Source of the DNA: JAHJSA01 sp038204345
Lineage (GTDB): Bacteria > Actinomycetota > Thermoleophilia > RBG-16-64-13
Assembly: GCA_038204345.1 (NCBI GenBank)
Contig: JBBRDB010000050.1
Location: forward strand, 1-14,534
Length of the DNA stretch: 14,534 nucleotides
Reading direction: 5' to 3'
Below, in pieces: positions 1 through 9,233 of the stretch; the first letter of the stretch is position 1, and every line of letters begins with the position of its first letter. The notes under the pieces were generated by a model, which saw only the letters and a list, made by a program, of their open reading frames with translations, made no database searches and was not told where the DNA came from. The position numbers were made by a program, and so were the translations under genes.

Positions 1-3000
1 TGGTCGCGGAAGCCATAGGCGCCGCCCGATTGATAGTAGCCGCTGCGGCCCCAGTACCGGCAGGAAAGGGTCTGGTAGACCAGCCAGCCGTTGACGAGCA
101 CATCGAGAGCGCGGTCCGGGGTCTCCAGGTACACCGCCCCCAAAGCGTGGTTCCAGTGAGCCCACACGGCCTCCAGCGCCTCGCGGGCACCCGCCGGCCC
201 TCCGAATCTCCACACCAGTTCTCGCGCCCGATCTCCATTGTCCGCCGCCCCGATGACGAAGACCAGCACCCGTTCCTCGCCGTCGGCCAGTTCCACCCGG
301 CTCTGCAGAGCCGCACAGGGATCGAACCCGGCGCCGGTCTTGCCCGACAGGCGTGTACGGTGCAGGGCTGCGGGGTCAGACAGCGAGCCGTTACGCCCTA
401 TGAATTCGGTGCGGTTGCCGGTCACGCTTCTCAGTCCCTCGCTCACGTGCGCGAAAAACACCCGGCCCGGCCGGAGCCGGGCATAGACGTTGCGGGCGAA
501 GACAGAACCGGTGTGAGTGTCCTTCTCGGTCACGACGTGCATCAGATTGGAGTGCCGCCACTCGCCCAGGACCAGCTCCCAATACCCTGTGAGCGTCAGT
601 CTGCGTGCGCGTCCGCTATGGTTACGGAGCTTCACTGACAGGAATTTGACCGGTGCGTCCATGGCCACGTAGGTGGTCAACTCGGAGAAGATGTCGGATT
701 CGTAGTGCTCGAACACGGAGTAGCCGAACCCGTGACGGCATACGTATCCCGATCGGCCCGGAGCCGGCAGAGGCGTAGGCGACCAGAATGCGCCCGTCTC
801 CTCATCGCGGATATAGAGTGCCTCCGCCGTGCTGTCGCTGACGGGGTCGTTGTAGAAGGTGGTGAGGCGGGATTCGTGAGCATTCTCCACCCATGTGTAG
901 GCGCTCCCGCTCTCGCTCACGACCGTTCCGATGAGTGGGCTTGCGATCACGTTCGCCCACGGGGCAGGCGTGGTCTGTCCGGGCGCCAGGTCGATGACGT
1001 ACTCGCGTCCATCAAGCGTGAAGCCCCCGAGGCCGTTGTAGAAGATGCGTTCCGGGAGTCGCAGCGGCGTGACCTCTACTGCCGCAGGCCGACGAGAGGG
1101 CTCGAGGGCCTTCGGTGGGATATCCGCCGGCGCGCGGCGGCGGACCTGCTCGGAGAGTGTCTCGCCAGTGCCTTCGAGTACCACCCGGGCGACGGTCTGG
1201 AACAGCACTCGTTCTTCTTCGGAGAGTCCCTCCCCTCGCCGAACGAAGACACCCCCGGGCTTGTCCAAAACGGTCGCTTGGGGTCCGGCGTTGACCAGGC
1301 CCATGATCTCGTCGTCCAGGGTAGCCCGGTATCCGGAGAAGTCTTCGTTCAGGATGACGAGGTCGGCTACCAGTCCGTTGATCTTCCAGTAGGCGTGGGC
1401 GAGGAGGGCCTGCCGGACGAGGCCGATGTTGCCCGAGTCGCTGATGCGCACGAGGACGATAGGAAGGTCGCCCGAGATGCCGAAGCGCCATAGGCCGGGC
1501 TGGCCGAGCTGATTGCGCGAGATGATGGCGGGAGTCGCGCGCCGGAAAGCGTTCGCGTGGACGACGGATGCGGCCAGGCGACCGTAAGTCTGGGCGTCGG
1601 CCTCGGTGATATTGAGCTGGCGCAGCACCTCCTGGCTCTGGATGCGGGCCATGTCGAACGCGCGTTCGACGAACCGACGGTCCCGATACTTCACGATCAG
1701 GCTCATAGCCGCTTCGCGGGTCGCTGCTACTCCGGTGACGATCTGGACGACCGCCGATTCGTCAGGAGACAGGGTCACCGGGCGTCGGATGGCGACGATG
1801 GGATCGAGCACCGGTCCCTGAGTGTTCGTGAGAGCGGCGGGTCCATCGTCGCTGTCAAGGGCTGCCGGATTCGCCGCCGTCCTCCCGCGACCGATGAAGC
1901 GGGCGCGATCGGTCTCGTATGACGCTTCGCCGGCGGCGGCGTCCGGCATGGCCAGCAGATGGAACATCCAGGGCGTCTCTTCTTCCTGAGTCCGCGGCCG
2001 CCGCCTGCACAGGATCGCCCCCTCGAGAGGATGGATCTCTGTTTCCACGAACAGATTGCTGAAGGCGCGGTGAGCGAGGTCGGCGTTCAATGGCGCCATC
2101 ACGACTTCCGCGTACGTGGTGACCTCGATATCTCGACGCTCGCCTGACAGGTTGGTGAGGGTGACGCGGCGCACTTCTACGTCGTCCTCGGGGGATACGC
2201 TGATCTCGGTGTGTGCCTCCATCTCGTGGTCGATCCTGCGGTATTCGGCGCACGCCTGCACGAAGATCGCCTCGTAACTGTCGGCCTTCGCCCGGGTCGG
2301 TTGATAGCCGGCGGACCAATAGCGGCCGGTCGTGCGATCGCGCAGGTAGATGAACGTGCCGTGACTGTCGCTGGTGGCATCTTCGCGCCACCGAGTAACA
2401 GCCAGATCGCGCCAATTGCTGTAGCCGCCGCCGGCGTGGGTGGCCATGACGTGGTAGCGGCCGTTCGACAGCAGGTGCACCTCGGGTATCGGCGAGTTGG
2501 GGTCAGTCAGCACGCGGTGTGCGGCGCCGACGTCGGTCTCCACCGCGTATCCCGCCTCGCCCACCTCCCCGGCTCGACTCTGCACGGTGAGCGCATGCTT
2601 GGGCACGCGCTCTTGTAGGAGCAGTTCGGTGGTACGGACGAGTGGCTCAGAGCCGAACCGGCGCTGGACCGGTGCGCTCAGCAGCGCGTGCGCGAGGGCC
2701 ACCAAGCTCATGCCCTGGTGGTGCGCCATGAAGCAGCGGACGATGGCGTGGTCCGCCCCCAGGGGCACGCGTGACGGGGTGTAGTCAACGGCCTCGTACA
2801 GGCCGTAGTCCCCCATGAAACCATTTGAGGCGAGCGTCTGCAGGTTCCGGCACGCATCGCGGGGGGCGACCGTCAGCGCCAACGCGGTGGCGTAGGGAGC
2901 GATGACCAGGTCCTCAGCGAGTCCGCGCTTGATGCCGAGCCCGGGAACGCCGAACGCGCGGTACTGATAGACCTGGTTCACGTCCATGGCGTTGTAGCAC

Positions 3001-6000
3001 GACTCCGAGATGCCCCACGGGACGTGCCGCTGCCGGCCGTACTCTATCTGCCGGGAGACGGCCGCCCTGCACGCCTGATCAAGCAGAGTGTTCTCATAGG
3101 TATGGAGGAACAGCCGCGGCATGAGGTACTCGAACATGGAGCCGCTCCACGAGATCAAGCTTATGTCGCCGCCTTGGCTCGTAAGGAGCCGGCCCAGGGA
3201 GAACCAGTGTTTCTGGGGCACCTGGCCCTCGGCGATGAGGAGAAAGCTCGCCAGCCGGGCCTCCGACGCGAGCAGGTCATACCGGCTTGGATCACGCCGG
3301 CGCTCGCCCACGTCGTAGCCGATGCTCAGCAGATCGCGCTCTGTATCATAGAGAAAATCGAAATCCATGGAGGATAGGTCACGACAGCGGGCGATCAGAC
3401 GGTCGATGACCTTCAGGCGTTTGCGCGCCGCCGGCCCCCCGCCACTGGACTGTCCATCGTCTTCGGAAACCTCGGCGGCGGCCAGTTGCTCCAATGTCGG
3501 GAGCGCGCCGAATGGCAGAGGCTCACGCACCAAAGCCATCAGGTCTTCGGAGAAGCGCCGGCACTGGCGTCGGAGTGCATGCACCCAGTAGCGGAATTCG
3601 CCGTCGTCGTCTTCAAGGGGCACGGCGTTCAGTTCGGTGGCGGTGCGCAGGAGTTCGTTCAGCACCTCCGTAGCGCTCGCCGGCGACGTACCGTCCCCAT
3701 CCGCCGGGCGGAGCGCGCTCTGCAATGAACCGATGGGCACCTGTATCTCCGGAACCGGAGGCGACGGAGCGCACGCCGCCACCGCATGCAGCGTGTCCTC
3801 CAGTCCTTCGAGCGTGCGATCGCCCAAGACCGGCCGGCTCTTCAACTCTTCGAGGCCCACGCGCAAGGCGAGCAGACTGCCCACCAGGTTGCCGCTGTCG
3901 ACCGAGGAGATATACCGGGGAATGAGTGGGAGCAGAGTCTGCGTGTCGTACCAGTTGTAGAAATGGCCGCGGAAGCGCTCGAGTCTCCCCATGGCTTTCA
4001 GGGCGCGGTCCGTCTTGTGTAGGAACTCACCTGTGGAGATGTAACCGAAGTCGTGTGCCACCAGGTTGGCCAGGAGTGCCATTCCCATGTTCGTCGGGGA
4101 AGTGCGGGAGGCGACCGTGGCAGACGGATACTCCTGAAAATTGTCCGGCGGCAGCCAATTGTGGTCGGGACCGACGAAGTCGGCGAAGAAGCGCCACGTT
4201 CGGCGCGCGAGTATCCGCAGGAACAGCTGCTGACTCGCACTTAGGCGGGCCGCCGGCGGACGTATTGGTCTGCTGATCCACCAGGCGACGATAGGCGAAA
4301 CGAGCCAAAGCACGAGCATCGGGATGACAAAAAGAGCGTGGTCGGCCCGGGTTCGCAGAACCACTACTACCAGAACCACCAAACCGACCGCCAGAGTGGG
4401 ACCCATCCACATCTCGCGAAAGAAGTCGAGCAGGGTAGTGCGCGCGTTGCGGCGACCGTACGAGGACATATGCCACACGAGGAGACCACGCCGGGTAAAG
4501 AGCATCTTCACACCCGAACGGACCACGGCGTCCAAGAGGATGAGCGCATCGTATGGGAGGAACGCGAGCGTCAACAGGCCCCGCAGGAGCGGACGGACCG
4601 CGGATCTTCCCGTCTGAAGGGAATGTGTGGCCCAATCGCGTTCTTCGGGCTTTCGCACGAAATCAAGAATCACGTTCAGCACAACAGGCAGAAGAACCAC
4701 GGCGACGACGAGCGACGTCCATACCCATGAAGGTCCCAGGCGCCCGAGCCACCCTCCAACAAGGAGGGCGACAAGCCCGGCAGGCACCAGGCTGCGGCGC
4801 AGGTTGTCCATCAGTTTCCATACCGACAGCATAGAGAGTGGATTCGCCCTGGAGACGCCGCCGGGCCCGGGCACACGGGGGAGGAGCCAGCGCGCGAGCT
4901 GCCAGTCGCCCCGGGTCCAGCGGTGGACCCGGCTCGCCTCCATAGGGTAGGTGACGGGGTGCTCTTCGATGAGGTCGATGTCCGTCACCAGCGCCGATCG
5001 GGCGTAGCAGCCTTCCAGGAGGTCGTGGCTCAGGATGAGGTTGTCTGGAAAACGTCCCTGCAGGACCTCGGAGAATATCTCCACGTCATAGATGCCCTTG
5101 CCCACGAACGAGCCTTCGCCGAAAAGGTCCTGGTAGACGTCGGACACCTGACGCGTGTATGGATCAATGCCCACTTCGCCCGCGAACAACCGCGTGAACC
5201 AGGAGCCGGTCGTGCTGGTGAGACTGCTCGAGGTGCGCGGCTGCAGGATCGCATAGCCTTTTGTCACGCGGCCTTTCTCCAGGTCGTACACCGGTCGGTT
5301 GAGTGGGTGGGCCATGGTGCCGACGAGCCTGTGGGCCGTGTCGCGTGGCAACTGCGTATCAGTGTCGAGGGTGATGACATACCTGACCGACCTGAGAGCG
5401 GACAGATCGCCGACGATGTCGGAGAAAGCGGAGTCGGCCCCATCCGCGGGTCGATCGGACGAGGAGCCTCCCGACGAGGAGTCGCCTGACGGCACGTCGT
5501 GCGACCGAGCCTCGAGCAAGAACGCGTTGAACTGCTCGAGCTTGCCCCGTTTGCGTTCATAGCCCATCCAGACCCCGTCGTGGGGATTCCAGACCCTCGG
5601 GCGGTGAAACAGGTAGAAGATGCCGGGGCGGTCCTCGCTGTAAGTAGCGTTCAATGCCTCGATCCCGGCCCGCGCAAGCTCCACCAGCGCTTGGTCCCCC
5701 GGTAGGGTGGGCTGGTCGGCGTCGCTGAAATCAGTGAGGAGCGCGAAATACAGGTTGGGATCGCGGTTGCCCAGATAGCGTATCTCCAGGTCCTCGAGAA
5801 GGTCGGAGATCTCCGCCTCGTTTCCGAGGAGCGTGGGCACCACCACCATCGTCCGGTGATCGTCCGGCACTCCTCCGGAAAAGTCCAATCGGGGCAACGT
5901 CCGCGGGGCCACGGTCATCGTTATGACCATATTGACGATAGGTATGACGAGCGCCGAGGCGGAGAGAAGGCCGAAGACGGCGAAGAACACGGACCAACCG

Positions 6001-7313
6001 AGACCCTGGTTCAGCGACGACACATAGCTCAACAAGAGCGCATCGGCCCCGACGACGAGGAAGAGTATGGGGGTGAGGTAGAGCAACAGGCGGAACGGAC
6101 GTGTGGCGCGCGTCACTCGGCGCCACAAAGGCACCTTGCTGGCCACTGCCTGCTCCAACTCGGGCCGGCCGTCCCCGACGAGGTAGTGTCCAACGTGGGC
6201 TGCGCGGTCTCGCACCCCCGATCGGCCGGCCGCGGCCTCGGCCAGGGCGATTGCCGCCCGCGTCACTACCGGCTCGCTCTGGAGGCTGCCCTTCGTCACA
6301 ACTTCGACGGCATGCCGATACCGGTCGCGCGTGGGGAAGTCCTGCAGCGGGTAGACCCCAGCGGGGTCCAGCCGGAGCCAGAGTTCCACGAGGCTCAGTC
6401 TCTCGACGAAATCTCTCCAGGCCATCGCAGACACGAAGCGCAGGCTTCCCACAGAGTTGGCGATGGAGATCTGGTCGATGGCCGCTATGTGGCCGGCCGC
6501 CTCCAGGAGCTGCACCGCACTCACTCCCTGCTCAGAAAGCCGATGCTCAACCCACGTCTGGACGAAGGCGAAGGCCGGCTCCCGGGCCTGCAGCCGTGCG
6601 TAGAAGTCCTCGACGAACGGGGCGGTGAGCGGCACGTCGGCGCCTGCGAACTCGGCCAGGACGTGTATGAGTCGGCTCGGTTCTCTGTCGGCCACCTCGA
6701 GCATGCGGTCGGCCCAGGTGATCGCCCGGTCGCGCTCCTCGCGGCGGTTGGCGATGCGCACCGCCACGCGCCGGACATTCTGCAGCAGTGCCAAGCGCAA
6801 CATGATCGGAAAGGCCCATAACTCGCCCAATTCCAGCGGCTCGACGCTCTGGTACGCGGAGAGGAAGGCGGTGGTGTTCTCCCGGTCCACCCGACCATCT
6901 TGGTGGGAGATCAGTTCCAAGGCAACGTGATAGATGCGCGGAAAACCAGCGTAGGGGCCGCTCGTGAGTCGGGGCAGCTGTCCGCTGTACTTTCGGGGCA
7001 GGTGGCGCCGGGTCAGCGCGATCTGCTCCTCGATGAAATAGAAGTTGTCGAGCAACCACGCCTCTGCGGGCAGAACGTGGGGTCCTGACGCCGCCGCTGC
7101 TGCGACCAAGTCGTTGGCCACCAGGAGAAGGTGCTCGTCCTCGCCCAACTGACGAAGCAGCCTGTCCTTCCCGGGACCCCGCTCGATGCTGTGGCTGCCC
7201 GCCAGGACCGCGGCGTGGTGTTTCAGTTGATCGGCACTCAAGAGTTCTGAGTGCAGCGACTGGACCTCCCAGTCGCTCGGCGGCAGATCTCGCTCCTGTG
7301 CCGTAAGTCCCAC
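1..7313 (-). CDS. ndvB: Cyclic beta-1,2-glucan synthase (GT84-GH189-GH94), 3' end off the window
   Basis: An inner-membrane enzyme of the NdvB/ChvB type, which in known families polymerises UDP-glucose into beta-1,2-glucan, cyclises it and trims chain length. About 2437 codons are visible in one frame with no stop; the C-terminus lies beyond base 1. Residue positions count from the GTG at 7313. The GT84 part has TLDTDTQLPRD (DTDTQ 650-654), SHDLLEG (~762) and RWTRGDW (~797), flanked by hydrophobic segments near 406-428, 437-461, 840-888, 908-931 and 967-1012. The middle domain starts near 1040 (DHNWLPPDNFQ) and includes the glycoamylase-like block WGISESCYNAMD, with Glu ~1437 a candidate catalytic residue, then MAHHQGMS. 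Two Glyco_transf_36-type regions begin near 1610 and 2090, and the visible end YYQSGGAYGFRD is the start of the GH94 barrel. The start is uncertain: the frame is open back to about 7442 with no ATG. GTG 7313 lacks a good ribosome binding site, and TTG 7391 (GGTGG 7 nt upstream) is an alternative. Confidence 0.9.
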   Translation of the reverse strand, partial: MGLTAQERDLPPSDWEVQSLHSELLSADQLKHHAAVLAGSHSIERGPGKDRLLRQLGEDEHLLLVANDLVAAAAASGPHVLPAEAWLLDNFYFIEEQIALTRRHLPRKYSGQLPRLTSGPYAGFPRIYHVALELISHQDGRVDRENTTAFLSAYQSVEPLELGELWAFPIMLRLALLQNVRRVAVRIANRREERDRAITWADRMLEVADREPSRLIHVLAEFAGADVPLTAPFVEDFYARLQAREPAFAFVQTWVEHRLSEQGVSAVQLLEAAGHIAAIDQISIANSVGSLRFVSAMAWRDFVERLSLVELWLRLDPAGVYPLQDFPTRDRYRHAVEVVTKGSLQSEPVVTRAAIALAEAAAGRSGVRDRAAHVGHYLVGDGRPELEQAVASKVPLWRRVTRATRPFRLLLYLTPILFLVVGADALLLSYVSSLNQGLGWSVFFAVFGLLSASALVIPIVNMVITMTVAPRTLPRLDFSGGVPDDHRTMVVVPTLLGNEAEISDLLEDLEIRYLGNRDPNLYFALLTDFSDADQPTLPGDQALVELARAGIEALNATYSEDRPGIFYLFHRPRVWNPHDGVWMGYERKRGKLEQFNAFLLEARSHDVPSGDSSSGGSSSDRPADGADSAFSDIVGDLSALRSVRYVITLDTDTQLPRDTAHRLVGTMAHPLNRPVYDLEKGRVTKGYAILQPRTSSSLTSTTGSWFTRLFAGEVGIDPYTRQVSDVYQDLFGEGSFVGKGIYDVEIFSEVLQGRFPDNLILSHDLLEGCYARSALVTDIDLIEEHPVTYPMEASRVHRWTRGDWQLARWLLPRVPGPGGVSRANPLSMLSVWKLMDNLRRSLVPAGLVALLVGGWLGRLGPSWVWTSLVVAVVLLPVVLNVILDFVRKPEERDWATHSLQTGRSAVRPLLRGLLTLAFLPYDALILLDAVVRSGVKMLFTRRGLLVWHMSSYGRRNARTTLLDFFREMWMGPTLAVGLVVLVVVVLRTRADHALFVIPMLVLWLVSPIVAWWISRPIRPPAARLSASQQLFLRILARRTWRFFADFVGPDHNWLPPDNFQEYPSATVASRTSPTNMGMALLANLVAHDFGYISTGEFLHKTDRALKAMGRLERFRGHFYNWYDTQTLLPLIPRYISSVDSGNLVGSLLALRVGLEELKSRPVLGDRTLEGLEDTLHAVAACAPSPPVPEIQVPIGSLQSALRPADGDGTSPASATEVLNELLRTATELNAVPLEDDDGEFRYWVHALRRQCRRFSEDLMALVREPLPFGALPTLEQLAAAEVSEDDGQSSGGGPAARKRLKVIDRLIARCRDLSSMDFDFLYDTERDLLSIGYDVGERRRDPSRYDLLASEARLASFLLIAEGQVPQKHWFSLGRLLTSQGGDISLISWSGSMFEYLMPRLFLHTYENTLLDQACRAAVSRQIEYGRQRHVPWGISESCYNAMDVNQVYQYRAFGVPGLGIKRGLAEDLVIAPYATALALTVAPRDACRNLQTLASNGFMGDYGLYEAVDYTPSRVPLGADHAIVRCFMAHHQGMSLVALAHALLSAPVQRRFGSEPLVRTTELLLQERVPKHALTVQSRAGEVGEAGYAVETDVGAAHRVLTDPNSPIPEVHLLSNGRYHVMATHAGGGYSNWRDLAVTRWREDATSDSHGTFIYLRDRTTGRYWSAGYQPTRAKADSYEAIFVQACAEYRRIDHEMEAHTEISVSPEDDVEVRRVTLTNLSGERRDIEVTTYAEVVMAPLNADLAHRAFSNLFVETEIHPLEGAILCRRRPRTQEEETPWMFHLLAMPDAAAGEASYETDRARFIGRGRTAANPAALDSDDGPAALTNTQGPVLDPIVAIRRPVTLSPDESAVVQIVTGVAATREAAMSLIVKYRDRRFVERAFDMARIQSQEVLRQLNITEADAQTYGRLAASVVHANAFRRATPAIISRNQLGQPGLWRFGISGDLPIVLVRISDSGNIGLVRQALLAHAYWKINGLVADLVILNEDFSGYRATLDDEIMGLVNAGPQATVLDKPGGVFVRRGEGLSEEERVLFQTVARVVLEGTGETLSEQVRRRAPADIPPKALEPSRRPAAVEVTPLRLPERIFYNGLGGFTLDGREYVIDLAPGQTTPAPWANVIASPLIGTVVSESGSAYTWVENAHESRLTTFYNDPVSDSTAEALYIRDEETGAFWSPTPLPAPGRSGYVCRHGFGYSVFEHYESDIFSELTTYVAMDAPVKFLSVKLRNHSGRARRLTLTGYWELVLGEWRHSNLMHVVTEKDTHTGSVFARNVYARLRPGRVFFAHVSEGLRSVTGNRTEFIGRNGSLSDPAALHRTRLSGKTGAGFDPCAALQSRVELADGEERVLVFVIGAADNGDRARELVWRFGGPAGAREALEAVWAHWNHALGAVYLETPDRALDVLVNGWLVYQTLSCRYWGRSGYYQSGGAYGFRD

Positions 7314-7417
7314 ATGCGGGAAGACTATGGCGTCCCCTTTCGCGCAGTCACGAACTGCTCCTAGAGATACCAGTGGGTGAGCGCAACCCAAACCCGGGCC
7401 ACCGGTGAGTACGCATG

Positions 7418-7446
7418 AGGTTACGCTGAAATAGCGATAGACTCAA
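7418..7446 (-). promoter_or_regulatory. Candidate promoter of the glucan synthase gene
   Basis: Read on the minus strand there is TTGAGT (7446-7441), a 17-bp spacer, then TAACCT (7423-7418). The -35 matches consensus at 4 of 6 bases and the -10 at only 3 of 6, but the spacing is ideal and it sits about 105 bp before GTG 7313 and about 27 bp before TTG 7391. The rest of the 7314-7519 gap shows only a weak stem (GAGGA 7479-7483 with TCCTC 7492-7496) and no U-run, so no clear terminator separates the DUF4230 gene from this one. Confidence 0.25.
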
Positions 7447-7519
7447 AGCGTCAGAGACCCCAGCACCTGCGACTCGCCGAGGACCCGCACATCCTCAGAC
7501 GCAAGAACGTCGGAAGGGT

Positions 7520-8161
7520 TCAGTCCGTGGCCCGGAATGTGACATTCACACCGAAACCGGTCTCATCTTCGAGGCGGGTTGATAATTGGTCGATCACAGA
7601 GGACTTGGCCTTGTCGAGAGCACCTTGTGCCACTGCTCGTTCGCGCGCCAACTCCCGCATGCTGTCGACCGCTTCTTCAGCGTCTGTGGCGCCGAGGCGG
7701 TTCCAGAGGCCGTTATTCCACTCAAGGATCTCCAGATCCTGTTGGTCGAGCGAGAGTAGTTCGGGTTCGGGAAAGGTCACCGTTACCACGTCCGGGTCAT
7801 GAGCCACGTGCACGTCGACTCCCCGGCCGAGATCGTAGCCCGACTTGACCGCATAGGTGGCTCTGGCGCGCAGACGCTTCGTCGAGAAGAGCCATCTCTG
7901 CTCGTAACCTCGTTCCACCACGACTGTGCTTTCGAGTACCGCGAGCTCGGCAATGTCGGTGGATTGTTCCACCACGACGTTGTTCTCCACGGTTATCCGT
8001 GGCTCGAACTGGAACGCCTCCCGGAACACGCCGGAGATGCCGGCGGCTGTCCGGGCGGGCCACGTCTCGATGCGCCAGAACACGAAAAGGACGGACCCGA
8101 CGAGGACGATCGCGATGGCCAGGACCACGAACGGCCAAGCGCTTCTGCGGAGCGTAGTCAT
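7520..8161 (-). CDS. DUF4230 family membrane-anchored protein
   Basis: 213 residues. Residues 9-31 form one strong hydrophobic segment (about WPFVVLAIAIVLVGSVLFVFW) after a short positive N-terminus. This predicts a signal anchor with the remainder outside the cytoplasm. The body resembles DUF4230: an alternating-hydrophobic stretch around VVVEQSTDIAELAVLESTVVVE, then a repeated basic/Tyr segment (KRLRARATYAVKSGYDLGRG), then VTVTFPEPELLSLD, then a charged helical C-terminal half. I recognise the family by pattern only, and its biochemical role is not known. I chose ATG 8161, with AAGGG about 9 nt upstream, over the in-frame TTG 8188, which has no ribosome binding site and would put nine extra residues before the anchor. 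It lies 206 bp upstream of the glucan synthase on the same strand and is divergent from the EamA gene. A co-transcript with the synthase is possible, since no strong terminator lies between them. Confidence 0.75.
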   Translation of the reverse strand: MTTLRRSAWPFVVLAIAIVLVGSVLFVFWRIETWPARTAAGISGVFREAFQFEPRITVENNVVVEQSTDIAELAVLESTVVVERGYEQRWLFSTKRLRARATYAVKSGYDLGRGVDVHVAHDPDVVTVTFPEPELLSLDQQDLEILEWNNGLWNRLGATDAEEAVDSMRELARERAVAQGALDKAKSSVIDQLSTRLEDETGFGVNVTFRATD

Positions 8162-8204
8162 GCGGGAGGTCCCTTCGCCTGGATGCAAGGGAGGGTAGTT
8201 TACA

Positions 8205-8226
8205 CCACCGGCGAGGCGGCCGGTGG
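8205..8226. promoter_or_regulatory. Inverted repeat in the divergent DUF4230/EamA intergenic region
   Basis: A perfect 8-bp inverted repeat, CCACCGGC (8205-8212) and GCCGGTGG (8219-8226), with a 6-nt centre, sits in the 92-bp gap between two divergent genes. On the minus strand a -10-like TAAACT (8202-8197) lies just beside it, about 36 bp before the DUF4230 ATG. The repeat would then overlap the -35 region of that promoter. It could be an operator or simply a GC-rich stem. Confidence 0.25.
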
Positions 8227-8253
8227 AGCAGAATACCGACCCTTCCCTGCCGC

Positions 8254-9201
8254 GTGACCGACACTCCGGCGTGCGCGGTGCCCACCGACGCTGAGGCGGG
8301 TCTGCGTGCTTCGCGGGCGGGACGACGCGGCTTGGCCGCGATCATCGTCGGCGCGCTCTGCATCGCCTTCTCGCCCATCCTGGTGCGCGTGAGCGAGTTG
8401 GCACCCACGGCAACCGGTTTCTACCGCACGTTCCTTGCGCTGCCTTTGCTGGTCTTGTGGGCGATGGTCGATCGCAGGGTCGATTCTGCAGGCAAAGGCT
8501 CCGGCGCGACGGGAGGGAGGCCGCCCTGGCGGTTGGTTACCGTGGCGGGCCTCGCCTTTGCCGCTGATCTGGCGTCCTGGCATTGGTCTCTGGCCTATAC
8601 GACCGTCGCCAACTCCACGTTCATCGCCAACCTGGCTCCCGTCTTCGTCACGCTCATGGCCTGGCTCCTGTTCAGGGAGCGAGTCACCCGGCTCTTCCTG
8701 CTCGGCATGCTCGTGTCCGTCAGTGGAGCGGGGCTCATGGTGCGGTCGGGCCTGTCGCTCAGCCCTACGCAACTGCTAGGTGACGGCCTGGCTCTGGCTA
8801 CCTCCCTCTTCTACGCAAGCTACATCCTCGCGGTGAAGGACTTAAGGCGTCGGCTCTCCACGGTCCGCCTGATGCTGTACACGTCGGCGGTAACAAGTGC
8901 GGCTCTGCTCGTGCTCTCGCTGCTCGATGGGGAGAGCTTGTTGCCCTCAACCCTTCGGGGCTTTCTTCTCCTGCTGGCTCTGGCGTGGATCTCTCAGGTG
9001 CTCGGTCAGGGACTGATCGCGTACGGGCTTGCCCACGTCCCAGCCTCGCTCTCCTCGGTGAGTCTGCTGGTGCAGCCGCCTGCCGCGCTGGTCCTCGCCT
9101 GGATCCTTCTTGGGGAAGGAGTGGGGGTCGTGCAGGGTCTGGGCGGAGTCGCGGTGCTTGTCGGGATCATGGTGGCGCGCGCCGGCAGTCGCGCTTCCTG
9201 A
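8254..9201 (+). CDS. EamA/DMT superfamily transporter
   Basis: 315 residues, the usual length for a two-repeat EamA permease with about ten membrane helices. A hydrophilic N-terminus of about 27 residues is followed by repeated hydrophobic segments: LAAIIVGALCIAF, FYRTFLALPLLVLWAM, a helix around ASWHWSLAYT, then FIANLAPVFVTLMAWLLF and LFLLGMLVSVSGAGLMV. The second half repeats the pattern and ends in SVSLLVQPPAALVLAWILLGEGV. The segments STFIANLAPVFVTLMAWLLFRE and SLSSVSLLVQPPAALVLAWILLGE are the equivalent conserved blocks of the two EamA repeats. The family exports or imports small metabolites such as amino acids; the substrate cannot be told from sequence. GTG 8254 is the only reasonable start, as the next in-frame ATG falls inside the second helix, but no ribosome binding site precedes it. 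The gene converges on the c-di-GMP gene with a 75-bp gap. Confidence 0.9.
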   Translation: MTDTPACAVPTDAEAGLRASRAGRRGLAAIIVGALCIAFSPILVRVSELAPTATGFYRTFLALPLLVLWAMVDRRVDSAGKGSGATGGRPPWRLVTVAGLAFAADLASWHWSLAYTTVANSTFIANLAPVFVTLMAWLLFRERVTRLFLLGMLVSVSGAGLMVRSGLSLSPTQLLGDGLALATSLFYASYILAVKDLRRRLSTVRLMLYTSAVTSAALLVLSLLDGESLLPSTLRGFLLLLALAWISQVLGQGLIAYGLAHVPASLSSVSLLVQPPAALVLAWILLGEGVGVVQGLGGVAVLVGIMVARAGSRAS

Positions 9202-9233
9202 CGATACGCCGGGTCGCGATCCCGGAGGGTGCG

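Noticed and set aside
705..1493. A 262-residue plus-strand ORF.
   Set aside because: It is antisense to the GH94 part of the glucan synthase, which has clear conserved motifs in the opposing frame.
5856..6821. A 321-residue plus-strand ORF.
   Set aside because: It is antisense to the glucan synthase reading frame, is rich in His, Arg and Gly with no domain pattern, and is explained by GC-rich codon bias in the opposite frame.
8200..8772. A 190-residue minus-strand ORF.
   Set aside because: It is antisense to the EamA transporter, is hydrophilic and compositionally biased, and lacks a ribosome binding site and domain.
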